NCBI RefSeq assembly: GCF_036373705.1
Contig: NC_089851.1
Location: forward strand, 58,573,350 to 58,637,349
From: Amia ocellicauda
Lineage: Eukaryota; Chordata; Actinopteri; Amiiformes; Amiidae
Reading direction: 5' to 3'
DNA: 64,000 bases
Shown here: piece by piece, positions 12,895 to 27,100 of the stretch
How the letters are laid out: each line of letters opens with the position of its first letter
Numbering within the stretch: position 1 is the first letter of the stretch
Notes under the pieces: model-generated
Told to the model about the DNA's origin: nothing
Seen by the model: the letters and a program-made list of their open reading frames with translations, nothing else
Database searches by the model: none
Translations under genes and position numbers: made by a program

Positions 12895-15800
12895 GGATGG
12901 ATGGACGGCAAGGCAAGCATCTGATTGACAGTGGTCCGTGATCTGCTGTTATGCTACTATGCTACTGACCATTGGGGGAGCGATAGCAAGTAAAAGAGTT
13001 AGATATCGAGAGTCATTGATAGATAGATAGATAGATGGATGGATGGATGGATGGACGGCAAGGCAAGCATCTGATTGACAGTGGTCCGTGATCTGCTGTT
13101 ATGCTACAATGCTACTGACCATTGGGGGAGCGATAGCAAGCAAGTGAGTTAGATATCAAGAGTCATAGATAGATAGATAGATAGATGGATGGATGGACGG
13201 CAAGGCAAGCATCTGATTGACAGTGGTCCGTGATCTGCTGTTATGCTACTATGCTACTGACCATTGGGGGAGCGATAGCAAGTAAGAGAGTTAGATATCG
13301 AGAGTCATTGATAGATAGATAGATAGATGGATGGATGGATGGATGGACGGCAAGGCAAGCATCTGATTGACAGTGGTCCGTGATCTGCTGTTATGCTACT
13401 ATGCTACTGACCATTGGGGGAGCGATAGCAAGCAAGAGAGTTAGATATCGAGAGTCATAGATAGATAGATAGATAGATAGATGGATGGATGGACGGCAAG
13501 GCAAGCATCTGATTGACAGTGGTCCGTGATCTGCTGTTATGCTACTATGCTACTGACCATTGGGGGGGCGATAGCAAGCAAGAGAGTTAGATATCAAGAG
13601 TCATAGATAGATAGATAGATAGATGGATGGATGGACGGCAAGGCAAGCATCTGATTGACAGTGGTCCGTGATCTGCTGTTATGCTACTATGCTACTGACC
13701 ATTGGGGGAGCGATAGCAAGCAAGAGAGTTAGATATCAAGAGTCATAGATAGATAGATAGATAGATGGATGGATGGACGGCAAGGCAAGCATCTGATTGA
13801 CAGTGGTCCGTGATCTGCTGTTATGCTACTATGCTACTGACCATTGGGGGAGCGATAGCAAGTAAGAGAGTTAGATATCGAGAGTCATTGATAGATAGAT
13901 AGATAGATGGATGGATGGATGGATGGACGGCAAGGCAAGCATCTGATTGACAGTGGTCCGTGATCTGCTGTTATGCTACAATGCTACTGACCATTGGGGG
14001 AGCGATAGCAAGCAAGAGAGTTAGATATCGAGAGTCATAGATAGTTAGATAGATAGATGGATGGATGGATGGACGGCAAGGCAAGCATCTGATTGACAGT
14101 GGTCCGTGATCTGCTGTTATGCTACTATGCTACTGACCATTGGGGGGGCGATAGCAAGCAAGAGAGTTAGATATCAAGAGTCATAGATAGATAGATAGAT
14201 AGATGGATGGATGGACGGCAAGGCAAGCATCTGATTGACAGTGGTCCGTGATCTGCTGTTATGCTACTATGCTACTGACCATTGGGGGAGCGATAGCAAG
14301 CAAGAGAGTTAGATATCGAGAGTCATTGATAGATAGATAGATAGATGGATGGATGGATGGACGGCAAGGCAAGCATCTGAGTGACAGTGGTCCGTGATCT
14401 GCTGTTATGCTACTATGCTACTGACCATTGGGGGGGCGATAGCAAGCAAGAGAGTTAGATATCAAGAGTCATAGATAGATAGATAGATAGATGGATGGAT
14501 GGACGGCAAGGCAAGCATCTGATTGACAGTGGTCCGTGATCTGCTGTTATGCTACTATGCTACTGACCATTGGGGGAGCGATAGCAAGTAAGAGAGTTAG
14601 ATATCGAGAGTCATTGATAGATAGATAGATAGATGGATGGATGGATGGATGGACGGCAAGGCAAGCATCTGATTGACAGTGGTCCGTGATCTGCTGTTAT
14701 GCTACAATGCTACTGACCATTGGGGGAGCGATAGCAAGCAAGTGAGTTAGATATCAAGAGTCATAGATAGATAGATAGATAGATGGATGGATGGACGGCA
14801 AGGCAAGCATCTGATTGACAGTGGTCCGTGATCTGCTGTTATGCTACTATGCTACTGACCATTGGGGGAGTGATAGCAAGCAAGAGAGTTAGATATCGAG
14901 AGTCATAGATAGATAGATAGATAGATGGATGGATGGACGGCAAGGCAAGCATCTGATTGACAGTGGTCCGTGATCTGCTGTTATGCTACTATGCTACTGA
15001 CCATTGGGGGAGCGATAGCAAGCAAGAGAGTTAGATATCGAGAGTCATAGATAGATAGATAGATAGATAGATGGATGGATGGACGGCAAGGCAAGCATCT
15101 GATTGACAGTGGTCCGTGATCTGCTGTTATGCTACTATGCTACTGACCATTGGGGGGGCGATAGCAAGTAAGAGAGTTAGATATCGAGAGTCATTGATAG
15201 ATAGATAGATAGATGGATGGATGGACGGCAAGGCAAGCATCTGATTGACAGTGGTCCGTGATCTGCTGTTATGCTACTATGCTACTGACCATTGGGGGAG
15301 CGATAGCAAGCAAGAGAGTTAGATATCAAGAGTCATAGATAGATAGATAGATAGATGGATGGATGGACGGCAAGGCAAGCATCTGGTTGACAGTGGTCCG
15401 TGATCTGCTGTTATGCTACTATGCTACTGACCATTGGGGGAGCGATAGCAAGTAAGAGAGTTAGATATCGAGAGTCATTGATAGATAGATAGATAGATGG
15501 ATGGATGGATGGATGGACGGCAAGGCAAGCATCTGATTGACAGTGGTCCGTGATCTGCTGTTATGCTACAATGCTACTGACCATTGGGGGAGCGATAGCA
15601 AGCAAGAGAGTTAGATATCGAGAGTCATAGATAGTTAGATAGATAGATGGATGGATGGATGGACGGCAAGGCAAGCATCTGATTGACAGTGGTCCGTGAT
15701 CTGCTGTTATGCTACTATGCTACTGACCATTGGGGGGGCGATAGCAAGCAAGAGAGTTAGATATCAAGAGTCATAGATAGATAGATAGATAGATGGATGG

Positions 15801-18372
15801 ATGGACGGCAAGGCAAGCATCTGATTGACAGTGGTCCGTGATCTGCTGTTATGCTACTATGCTACTGACCATTGGGGGAGCGATAGCAAGCAAGAGAGTT
15901 AGATATCGAGAGTCATTGATAGATAGATAGATAGATGGATGGATGGATGGACGGCAAGGCAAGCATCTGAGTGACAGTGGTCCGTGATCTGCTGTTATGC
16001 TACTATGCTACTGACCATTGGGGGAGCGATAGCAAGCAAGAGAGTTAGATATCAAGAGTCATAGATAGATAGATAGATAGATGGATGGATGGACGGCAAG
16101 GCAAGCATCTGATTGACAGTGGTCCGTGATCTGCTGTTATGCTACTATGCTACTGACCATTGGGGGAGCGATAGCAAGTAAGAGAGTTAGATATCGAGAG
16201 TCATTGATAGATAGATAGATAGATGGATGGATGGATGGATGGACGGCAAGGCAAGCATCTGATTGACAGTGGTCCATGATCTGCTGTTATGCTACTATGC
16301 TACTGACCATTGGGGGAGTGATAGCAAGCAAGAGAGTTAGATATCGAGAGTCATAGATAGATAGATAGATAGATGGATGGATGGACGGCAAGGCAAGCAT
16401 CTGATTGACAGTGGTCCGTGATCTGCTGTTATGCTACTATGCTACTGACCATTGGGGGAGCGATAGCAAGCAAGAGAGTTAGATATCGAGAGTCATAGAT
16501 AGATAGATAGATAGATAGATGGATGGATGGACGGCAAGGCAAGCATCTGATTGACAGTGGTCCGTGATCTGCTGTTATGCTACTATGCTACTGACCATTG
16601 GGGGGGCGATAGCAAGCAAGAGAGTTAGATATCAAGAGTCATAGATAGATAGATAGATAAATGGATGGATGGACGGCAAGGCAAGCATCTGATTGACAGT
16701 GGTCCGTGATCTGCTGTTATGCTACTATGCTACTGACCATTGGGGGAGCGATAGCAAGCAAGAGAGTTAGATATCGAGAGTCATTGATAGATAGATAGAT
16801 AGATGGATGGATGGATGGACGGCAAGGCAAGCATCTGAGTGACAGTGGTCCGTGATCTGCTGTTATGCTACTATGCTACTGACCATTGGGGGAGCGATAG
16901 CAAGCAAGAGAGTTAGATATCAAGAGTCATAGATAGATAGATAGATAGATGGATGGATGGACGGCAAGGCAAGCATCTGATTGACAGTGGTCCGTGATCT
17001 GCTGTTATGCTACTATGCTACTGACCATTGGGGGAGCGATAGCAAGTAAGAGAGTTAGATATCGAGAGTCATTGATAGATAGATAGATAGATGGATGGAT
17101 GGATGGATGGACGGCAAGGCAAGCATCTGATTGACAGTGGTCCGTGATCTGCTGTTATGCTACTATGCTACTGACCATTGGGGGAGCGATAGCAAGTAAG
17201 AGAGTTAGATATCGAGAGTCATTGATAGATTGATAGATAGATGGATGGATGGATGGACGGCAAGGCAAGCATCTGATTGACAGTGGTCCGTGATCTGCTG
17301 TTATGCTACTATGCTACTGACCATTGGGGGAGCGATAGCAAGCAAGAGAGTTAGATATCGAGAGTCATAGATAGATAGATAGACAGATGGATGGATGGAC
17401 GGCAAGGCAAGCATCTGATTGACAGTGGTCCGTGATCTGCTGTTATGCTACTATGCTACTGACCATTGGGGGAGCGATAGCAAGCAAGAGAGTTAGATAT
17501 CGAGAGTCATAGATAGATAGATAGATAGATAGATGGATGGATGGACGGCAAGGCAAGCATCTGATTGACAGTGGTCCGTGATCTGCTGTTATGCTACTAT
17601 GCTACTGACCATTGGGGGGGCGATAGCAAGCAAGAGAGTTAGATATCAAGAGTCATAGATAGATAGATAGATAGATGGATGGATGGACGGCAAGGCAAGC
17701 ATCTGATTGACAGTGGTCCGTGATCTGCTGTTATGCTACTATGCTACTGACCATTGGGGGAACGATAGCAAGCAAGAGAGTTAGATATCGAGAGTCATTG
17801 ATAGATAGATAGATAGATGGATGGATGGATGGACGGCAAGGCAAGCATCTGAGTGACAGTGGTCCGTGATCTGCTGTTATGCTACTATGCTACTGACCAT
17901 TGGGGGAGCGATAGCAAGCAAGAGAGTTAGATATCAAGAGTCATAGATAGATAGATAGATAGATGGATGGATGGACGGCAAGGCAAGCATCTGATTGACA
18001 GTGGTCCGTGATCTGCTGTTATGCTACTATGCTACTGACCATTGGGGGAGCGATAGCAAGCAAGAGAGTTAGATATCGAGAGTCATTGATAGATAGATAG
18101 ATAGATGGATGGATGGATGGACGGCAAGGCAAGCATCTGATTGACAGTGGTCCGTGATCTGCTGTTATGCTACTATGCTACTGACCATTGGGGGAGTGAT
18201 AGCAAGCAAGAGAGTTAGATATCGAGAGTCATAGATAGATAGATAGATAGATGGATGGATGGACGGCAAGGCAAGCATCTGATTGACAGTGGTCCGTGAT
18301 CTGCTGTTATGCTACTATGCTACTGACCATTGGGGGAGCGATAGCAAGCAAGAGAGTTAGATATCGAGAGTC

Positions 18373-18374
<2 letters not shown>

Positions 18375-18418
<44 letters not shown>
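18375..18418. repeat. Expanded (AGAT)11 microsatellite in a monomer linker
   Basis: Eleven AGAT units before a GGGGGGGCG monomer. It is the counterpart of the 13-unit tract at 21141 in the 2.77-kb duplication. Confidence 0.95.
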
Positions 18419-21138
18419 GGATGGATGGACGGCAAGGCAAGCATCTGATTGACAGTGGTCCGTGATCTGCTGTTATGCTACTATGCTACTGACCATTGGG
18501 GGGGCGATAGCAAGCAAGAGAGTTAGATATCAAGAGTCATAGATAGATAGATAGATAGATGGATGGATGGACGGCAAGGCAAGCATCTGATTGACAGTGG
18601 TCCGTGATCTGCTGTTATGCTACTATGCTACTGACCATTGGGGGAGCGATAGCAAGCAAGAGAGTTAGATATCGAGAGTCATTGATAGATAGATAGATAG
18701 ATGGATGGATGGATGGACGGCAAGGCAAGCATCTGAGTGACAGTGGTCCGTGATCTGCTGTTATGCTACTATGCTACTGACCATTGGGGGAGCGATAGCA
18801 AGCAAGAGAGTTAGATATCAAGAGTCATAGATAGATAGATAGATAGATGGATGGATGGACGGCAAGGCAAGCATCTGATTGACAGTGGTCCGTGATCTGC
18901 TGTTATGCTACTATGCTACTGACCATTGGGGGAGCGATAGCAAGTAAAAGAGTTAGATATCGAGAGTCATTGATAGATAGATAGATAGATGGATGGATGG
19001 ATGGATGGACGGCAAGGCAAGCATCTGATTGACAGTGGTCCGTGATCTGCTGTTATGCTACAATGCTACTGACCATTGGGGGAGCGATAGCAAGCAAGTG
19101 AGTTAGATATCAAGAGTCATAGATAGATAGATAGATAGATGGATGGATGGACGGCAAGGCAAGCATCTGATTGACAGTGGTCCGTGATCTGCTGTTATGC
19201 TACTATGCTACTGACCATTGGGGGAGCGATAGCAAGTAAGAGAGTTAGATATCGAGAGTCATTGATAGATAGATAGATAGATGGATGGATGGATGGATGG
19301 ACGGCAAGGCAAGCATCTGATTGACAGTGGTCCGTGATCTGCTGTTATGCTACTATGCTACTGACCATTGGGGGAGCGATAGCAAGCAAGAGAGTTAGAT
19401 ATCGAGAGTCATAGATAGATAGATAGATAGATAGATGGATGGATGGACGGCAAGGCAAGCATCTGATTGACAGTGGTCCGTGATCTGCTGTTATGCTACT
19501 ATGCTACTGACCATTGGGGGGGCGATAGCAAGCAAGAGAGTTAGATATCAAGAGTCATAGATAGATAGATAGATAGATGGATGGATGGACGGCAAGGCAA
19601 GCATCTGATTGACAGTGGTCCGTGATCTGCTGTTATGCTACTATGCTACTGACCATTGGGGGAGCGATAGCAAGCAAGAGAGTTAGATATCAAGAGTCAT
19701 AGATAGATAGATAGATAGATGGATGGATGGACGGCAAGGCAAGCATCTGATTGACAGTGGTCCGTGATCTGCTGTTATGCTACTATGCTACTGACCATTG
19801 GGGGAGCGATAGCAAGTAAGAGAGTTAGATATCGAGAGTCATTGATAGATAGATAGATAGATGGATGGATGGATGGATGGACGGCAAGGCAAGCATCTGA
19901 TTGACAGTGGTCCGTGATCTGCTGTTATGCTACAATGCTACTGACCATTGGGGGAGCGATAGCAAGCAAGAGAGTTAGATATCAAGAGTCATAGATAGAT
20001 AGATAGATAGATGGATGGATGGACGGCAAGGCAAGCATCTGATTGACAGTGGTCCGTGATCTGCTGTTATGCTACTATGCTACTGACCATTGGGGGAGCG
20101 ATAGCAAGCAAGAGAGTTAGATATCGAGAGTCATTGATAGATAGATAGATAGATGGATGGATGGACGGCAAGGCAAGCATCTGATTGACAGTGGTCCGTG
20201 ATCTGCTGTTATGCTACTATGCTACTGACCATTGGGGGAGCGATAGCAAGCAAGAGAGTTAGATATCGAGAGTCATAGATAGATAGATAGATAGATAGAT
20301 GGATGGATGGACGGCAAGGCAAGCATCTGATTGACAGTGGTCCGTGATCTGCTGTTATGCTACTATGCTACTGACCATTGGGGGGGCGATAGCAAGCAAG
20401 AGAGTTAGATATCAAGAGTCATAGATAGATAGATAGATAGATGGATGGATGGACGGCAAGGCAAGCATCTGATTGACAGTGGTCCGTGATCTGCTGTTAT
20501 GCTACTATGCTACTGACCATTGGGGGAACGATAGCAAGCAAGAGAGTTAGATATCGAGAGTCATTGATAGATAGATAGATAGATGGATGGATGGATGGAC
20601 GGCAAGGCAAGCATCTGAGTGACAGTGGTCCATGATCTGCTGTTATGCTACTATGCTACTGACCATTGGGGGAGCGATAGCAAGCAAGAGAGTTAGATAT
20701 CAAGAGTCATAGATAGATAGATAGATAGATGGATGGATGGACGGCAAGGCAAGCATCTGATTGACAGTGGTCCGTGATCTGCTGTTATGCTACTATGCTA
20801 CTGACCATTGGGGGAGCGATAGCAAGCAAGAGAGTTAGATATCGAGAGTCATTGATAGATAGATAGATAGATGGATGGATGGATGGACGGCAAGGCAAGC
20901 ATCTGATTGACAGTGGTCCGTGATCTGCTGTTATGCTACTATGCTACTGACCATTGGGGGAGTGATAGCAAGCAAGAGAGTTAGATATCGAGAGTCATAG
21001 ATAGATAGATAGATAGATGGATGGATGGACGGCAAGGCAAGCATCTGATTGACAGTGGTCCGTGATCTGCTGTTATGCTACTATGCTACTGACCATTGGG
21101 GGAGCGATAGCAAGCAAGAGAGTTAGATATCGAGAGTC

Positions 21139-21140
<2 letters not shown>

Positions 21141-21192
<52 letters not shown>
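21141..21192. repeat. Expanded (AGAT)13 microsatellite in a monomer linker
   Basis: Thirteen AGAT units before a GGGGGGGCG monomer, two units longer than its duplicate at 18375. Confidence 0.95.
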
Positions 21193-24100
21193 GGATGGAT
21201 GGACGGCAAGGCAAGCATCTGATTGACAGTGGTCCGTGATCTGCTGTTATGCTACTATGCTACTGACCATTGGGGGGGCGATAGCAAGCAAGAGAGTTAG
21301 ATATCAAGAGTCATAGATAGATAGATAGATAGATGGATGGATGGACGGCAAGGCAAGCATCTGATTGACAGTGGTCCGTGATCTGCTGTTATGCTACTAT
21401 GCTACTGACCATTGGGGGAGCGATAGCAAGCAAGAGAGTTAGATATCGAGAGTCATTGATAGATAGATAGATAGATGGATGGATGGATGGACGGCAAGGC
21501 AAGCATCTGAGTGACAGTGGTCCGTGATCTGCTGTTATGCTACTATGCTACTGACCATTGGGGGAGCGATAGCAAGCAAGAGAGTTAGATATCAAGAGTC
21601 ATAGATAGATAGATAGATAGATGGATGGATGGACGGCAAGGCAAGCATCTGATTGACAGTGGTCCGTGATCTGCTGTTATGCTACTATGCTACTGACCAT
21701 TGGGGGAGCGATAGCAAGTAAAAGAGTTAGATATCGAGAGTCATTGATAGATAGATAGATAGATGGATGGATGGATGGATGGACGGCAAGGCAAGCATCT
21801 GATTGACAGTGGTCCGTGATCTGCTGTTATGCTACAATGCTACTGACCATTGGGGGAGCGATAGCAAGCAAGTGAGTTAGATATCAAGAGTCATAGATAG
21901 ATAGATAGATAGATGGATGGATGGACGGCAAGGCAAGCATCTGATTGACAGTGGTCCGTGATCTGCTGTTATGCTACTATGCTACTGACCATTGGGGGAG
22001 CGATAGCAAGTAAGAGAGTTAGATATCGAGAGTCATTGATAGATAGATAGATAGATGGATGGATGGATGGATGGACGGCAAGGCAAGCATCTGATTGACA
22101 GTGGTCCGTGATCTGCTGTTATGCTACTATGCTACTGACCATTGGGGGAGCGATAGCAAGCAAGAGAGTTAGATATCGAGAGTCATAGATAGATAGATTG
22201 ATAGATAGATGGATGGATGGACGGCAAGGCAAGCATCTGATTGACAGTGGTCCGTGATCTGCTGTTATGCTACTATGCTACTGACCATTGGGGGGGCGAT
22301 AGCAAGCAAGAGAGTTAGATATCAAGAGTCATAGATAGATAGATAGATAGATGGATGGATGGACGGCAAGGCAAGCATCTGATTGACAGTGGTCCGTGAT
22401 CTGCTGTTATGCTACTATGCTACTGACCATTGGGGGAGCGATAGCAAGCAAGAGAGTTAGATATCAAGAGTCATAGATAGATAGATAGATAGATGGATGG
22501 ATGGACGGCAAGGCAAGCATCTGATTGACAGTGGTCCGTGATCTGCTGTTATGCTACTATGCTACTGACCATTGGGGGAGCGATAGCAAGTAAGAGAGTT
22601 AGATATCGAGAGTCATTGATAGATAGATAGATAGATGGATGGATGGATGGATGGACGGCAAGGCAAGCATCTGATTGACAGTGGTCCGTGATCTGCTGTT
22701 ATGCTACAATGCTACTGACCATTGGGGGAGCGATAGCAAGCAAGAGAGTTAGATATCGAGAGTCATAGATAGTTAGATAGATAGATGGATGGATGGATGG
22801 ACGGCAAGGCAAGCATCTGATTGACAGTGGTCCGTGATCTGCTGTTATGCTACTATGCTACTGACCATTGGGGGGGCGATAGCAAGCAAGAGAGTTAGAT
22901 ATCAAGAGTCATAGATAGATAGATAGATAGATGGATGGATGGACGGCAAGGCAAGCATCTGATTGACAGTGGTCCGTGATCTGCTGTTATGCTACTATGC
23001 TACTGACCATTTGGGGAGCGATAGCAAGCAAGAGAGTTAGATATCGAGAGTCATTGATAGATAGATAGATAGATGGATGGATGGATGGACGGCAAGGCAA
23101 GCATCTGAGTGACAGTGGTCCGTGATCTGCTGTTATGCTACTATGCTACTGACCATTGGGGGGGCGATAGCAAGCAAGAGAGTTAGATATCAAGAGTCAT
23201 AGATAGATAGATAGATAGATGGATGGATGGACGGACGGCAAGGCAAGCATCTGATTGACAGTGGTCCGTGATCTGCTGTTATGCTACTATGCTACTGACC
23301 ATTGGGGGAGCGATAGCAAGTAAGAGAGTTAGATATCGAGAGTCATTGATAGATAGATAGATAGATGGATGGATGGATGGATGGACGGCAAGGCAAGCAT
23401 CTGATTGACAGTGGTCCGTGATCTGCTGTTATGCTACAATGCTACTGACCATTGGGGGAGCGATAGCAAGCAAGTGAGTTAGATATCAAGAGTCATAGAT
23501 AGATAGATAGATAGATGGATGGATGGACGGCAAGGCAAGCATCTGATTGACAGTGGTCCGTGATCTGCTGTTATGCTACTATGCTACTGACCATTGGGGG
23601 AGTGATAGCAAGCAAGAGAGTTAGATATCGAGAGTCATAGATAGATAGATAGATAGATGGATGGATGGACGGCAAGGCAAGCATCTGATTGACAGTGGTC
23701 CGTGATCTGCTGTTATGCTACTATGCTACTGACCATTGGGGGAGCGATAGCAAGCAAGAGAGTTAGATATCGAGAGTCATAGATAGATAGATGGATGGAT
23801 GGACGGCAAGGCAAGCATCTGATTGACAGTGGTCCGTGATCTGCTGTTATGCTACTATGCTACTGACCATTGGGGGGGCGATAGCAAGCAAGAGAGTTAG
23901 ATATCAAGAGTCATAGATAGATAGATAGATAGATGGATGGATGGACGGCAAGGCAAGCATCTGATTGACAGTGGTCCGTGATCTGCTGTTATGCTACTAT
24001 GCTACTGACCATTGGGGGAGCGATAGCAAGCAAGAGAGTTAGATATCGAGAGTCATTGATAGATAGATAGATAGATGGATGGATGGATGGACGGCAAGGC

Positions 24101-27100
24101 AAGCATCTGAGTGACAGTGGTCCGTGATCTGCTGTTATGCTACTATGCTACTGACCATTGGGGGAGCGATAGCAAGCAAGAGAGTTAGATATCAAGAGTC
24201 ATAGATAGATAGATAGATAGATGGATGGATGGACGGCAAGGCAAGCATCTGATTGACAGTGGTCCGTGATCTGCTGTTATGCTACTATGCTACTGACCAT
24301 TGGGGGAGCGATAGCAAGTAAGAGAGTTAGATATCGAGAGTCATTGATAGATAGATAGATAGATGGATGGATGGATGGATGGACGGCAAGGCAAGCATCT
24401 GATTGACAGTGGTCCGTGATCTGCTGTTATGCTACAATGCTACTGACCATTGGGGGAGCGATAGCAAGCAAGTGAGTTAGATATCAAGAGTCATAGATAG
24501 ATAGATAGATAGATGGATGGATGGACGGCAAGGCAAGCATCTGATTGACAGTGGTCCGTGATCTGCTGTTATGCTACTATGCTACTGACCATTGGGGGAG
24601 CGATAGCAAGTAAGAGAGTTAGATATCGAGAGTCATTGATAGATAGATAGATAGATGGATGGATGGATGGATGGACGGCAAGGCAAGCATCTGATTGACA
24701 GTGGTCCGTGATCTGCTGTTATGCTACTATGCTACTGACCATTGGGGGAGCGATAGCAAGCAAGAGAGTTAGATATCGAGAGTCATAGATAGATAGATAG
24801 ATAGATAGATGGATGGATGGACGGCAAGGCAAGCATCTGATTGACAGTGGTCCGTGATCTGCTGTTATGCTACAATGCTACTGACCATTGGGGGAGCGAT
24901 AGCAAGCAAGAGAGTTAGATATCGAGAGTCATAGATAGTTAGATAGATAGATGGATGGATGGATGGACGGCAAGGCAAGCATCTGATTGACAGTGGTCCG
25001 TGATCTGCTGTTATGCTACTATGCTACTGACCATTGGGGGGGCGATAGCAAGCAAGAGAGTTAGATATCAAGAGTCATAGATAGATAGATAGATAGATGG
25101 ATGGATGGACGGCAAGGCAAGCATCTGATTGACAGTGGTCCGTGATCTGCTGTTATGCTACTATGCTACTGACCATTGGGGGAGCGATAGCAAGCAAGAG
25201 AGTTAGATATCGAGAGTCATTGATAGATAGATAGATAGATGGATGGATGGATGGACGGCAAGGCAAGCATCTGAGTGACAGTGGTCCGTGATCTGCTGTT
25301 ATGCTACTATGCTACTGACCATTGGGGGGGCGATAGCAAGCAAGAGAGTTAGATATCAAGAGTCATAGATAGATAGATAGATAGATGGATGGATGGACGG
25401 CAAGGCAAGCATCTGATTGACAGTGGTCCGTGATCTGCTGTTATGCTACTATGCTACTGACCATTGGGGGAGCGATAGCAAGTAAGAGAGTTAGATATCG
25501 AGAGTCATTGATAGATAGATAGATAGATGGATGGATGGATGGATGGACGGCAAGGCAAGCATCTGATTGACAGTGGTCCGTGATCTGCTGTTATGCTACA
25601 ATGCTACTGACCATTGGGGGAGCGATAGCAAGCAAGTGAGTTAGATATCAAGAGTCATAGATAGATAGATAGAGAGATGGATGGATGGACGGCAAGGCAA
25701 GCATCTGATTGACAGTGGTCCGTGATCTGCTGTTATGCTACTATGCTACTGACCATTGGGGGAGTGATAGCAAGCAAGAGAGTTAGATATCGAGAGTCAT
25801 AGATAGATAGATAGATAGATGGATGGATGGACGGCAAGGCAAGCATCTGATTGACAGTGGTCCGTGATCTGCTGTTATGCTACTATGCTACTGACCATTG
25901 GGGGAGCGATAGCAAGCAAGAGAGTTAGATATCGAGAGTCATAGATAGATAGATGGATGGATGGACGGCAAGGCAAGCATCTGATTGACAGTGGTCCGTG
26001 ATCTGCTGTTATGCTACTATGCTACTGACCATTGGGGGGGCGATAGCAAGCAAGAGAGTTAGATATCAAGAGTCATAGATAGATAGATAGATAGATGGAT
26101 GGATGGACGGCAAGGCAAGCATCTGATTGACAGTGGTCCGTGATCTGCTGTTATGCTACTATGCTACTGACCATTGGGGGAGCGATAGCAAGCAAGAGAG
26201 TTAGATATCGAGAGTCATTGATAGATAGATAGATAGATGGATGGATGGATGGACGGCAAGGCAAGCATCTGAGTGACAGTGGTCCGTGATCTGCTGTTAT
26301 GCTACTATGCTACTGACCATTGGGGGAGCGATAGCAAGCAAGAGAGTTAGATATCAAGAGTCATAGATAGATAGATAGATAGATGGATGGATGGACGGCA
26401 AGGCAAGCATCTGATTGACAGTGGTCCGTGATCTGCTGTTATGCTACTATGCTACTGACCATTGGGGGAGCGATAGCAAGTAAGAGAGTTAGATATCGAG
26501 AGTCATTGATAGATAGATAGATAGATGGATGGATGGATGGATGGACGGCAAGGCAAGCATCTGATTGACAGTGGTCCGTGATCTGCTGTTATGCTACAAT
26601 GCTACTGACCATTGGGGGAGCGATAGCAAGCAAGTGAGTTAGATATCAAGAGTCATAGATAGATAGATAGATAGATGGATGGATGGACGGCAAGGCAAGC
26701 ATCTGATTGACAGTGGTCCGTGATCTGCTGTTATGCTACTATGCTACTGACCATTGGGGGAGCGATAGCAAGTAAGAGAGTTAGATATCGAGAGTCATTG
26801 ATAGATAGATAGATAGATGGATGGATGGATGGATGGACGGCAAGGCAAGCATCTGATTGACAGTGGTCCGTGATCTGCTGTTATGCTACTATGCTACTGA
26901 CCATTGGGGGAGCGATAGCAAGCAAGAGAGTTAGATATCGAGAGTCATAGATAGATAGATAGATAGATAGATGGATGGATGGACGGCAAGGCAAGCATCT
27001 GATTGACAGTGGTCCGTGATCTGCTGTTATGCTACTATGCTACTGACCATTGGGGGGGCGATAGCAAGCAAGAGAGTTAGATATCAAGAGTCATAGATAG

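Larger units (their letters stand above)
17400..22735. repeat. Segmental duplication within the array, offset about 2.77 kb
   Basis: Variant strings at about 17.4-19.96 kb recur at about 20.2-22.73 kb. Paired markers are GGGGGGGCG (17621/20387), GGGGGAACG (17760/20526), an AGAT expansion (18375/21141), CAAGTAAAAG (18941/21715) and CTACAATG (19930/22704). The offset is 2,766 bp before the AGAT tract and 2,774 bp after it, which equals the two extra AGAT units in the second copy (13 against 11). The outer limits are approximate. Confidence 0.8.
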
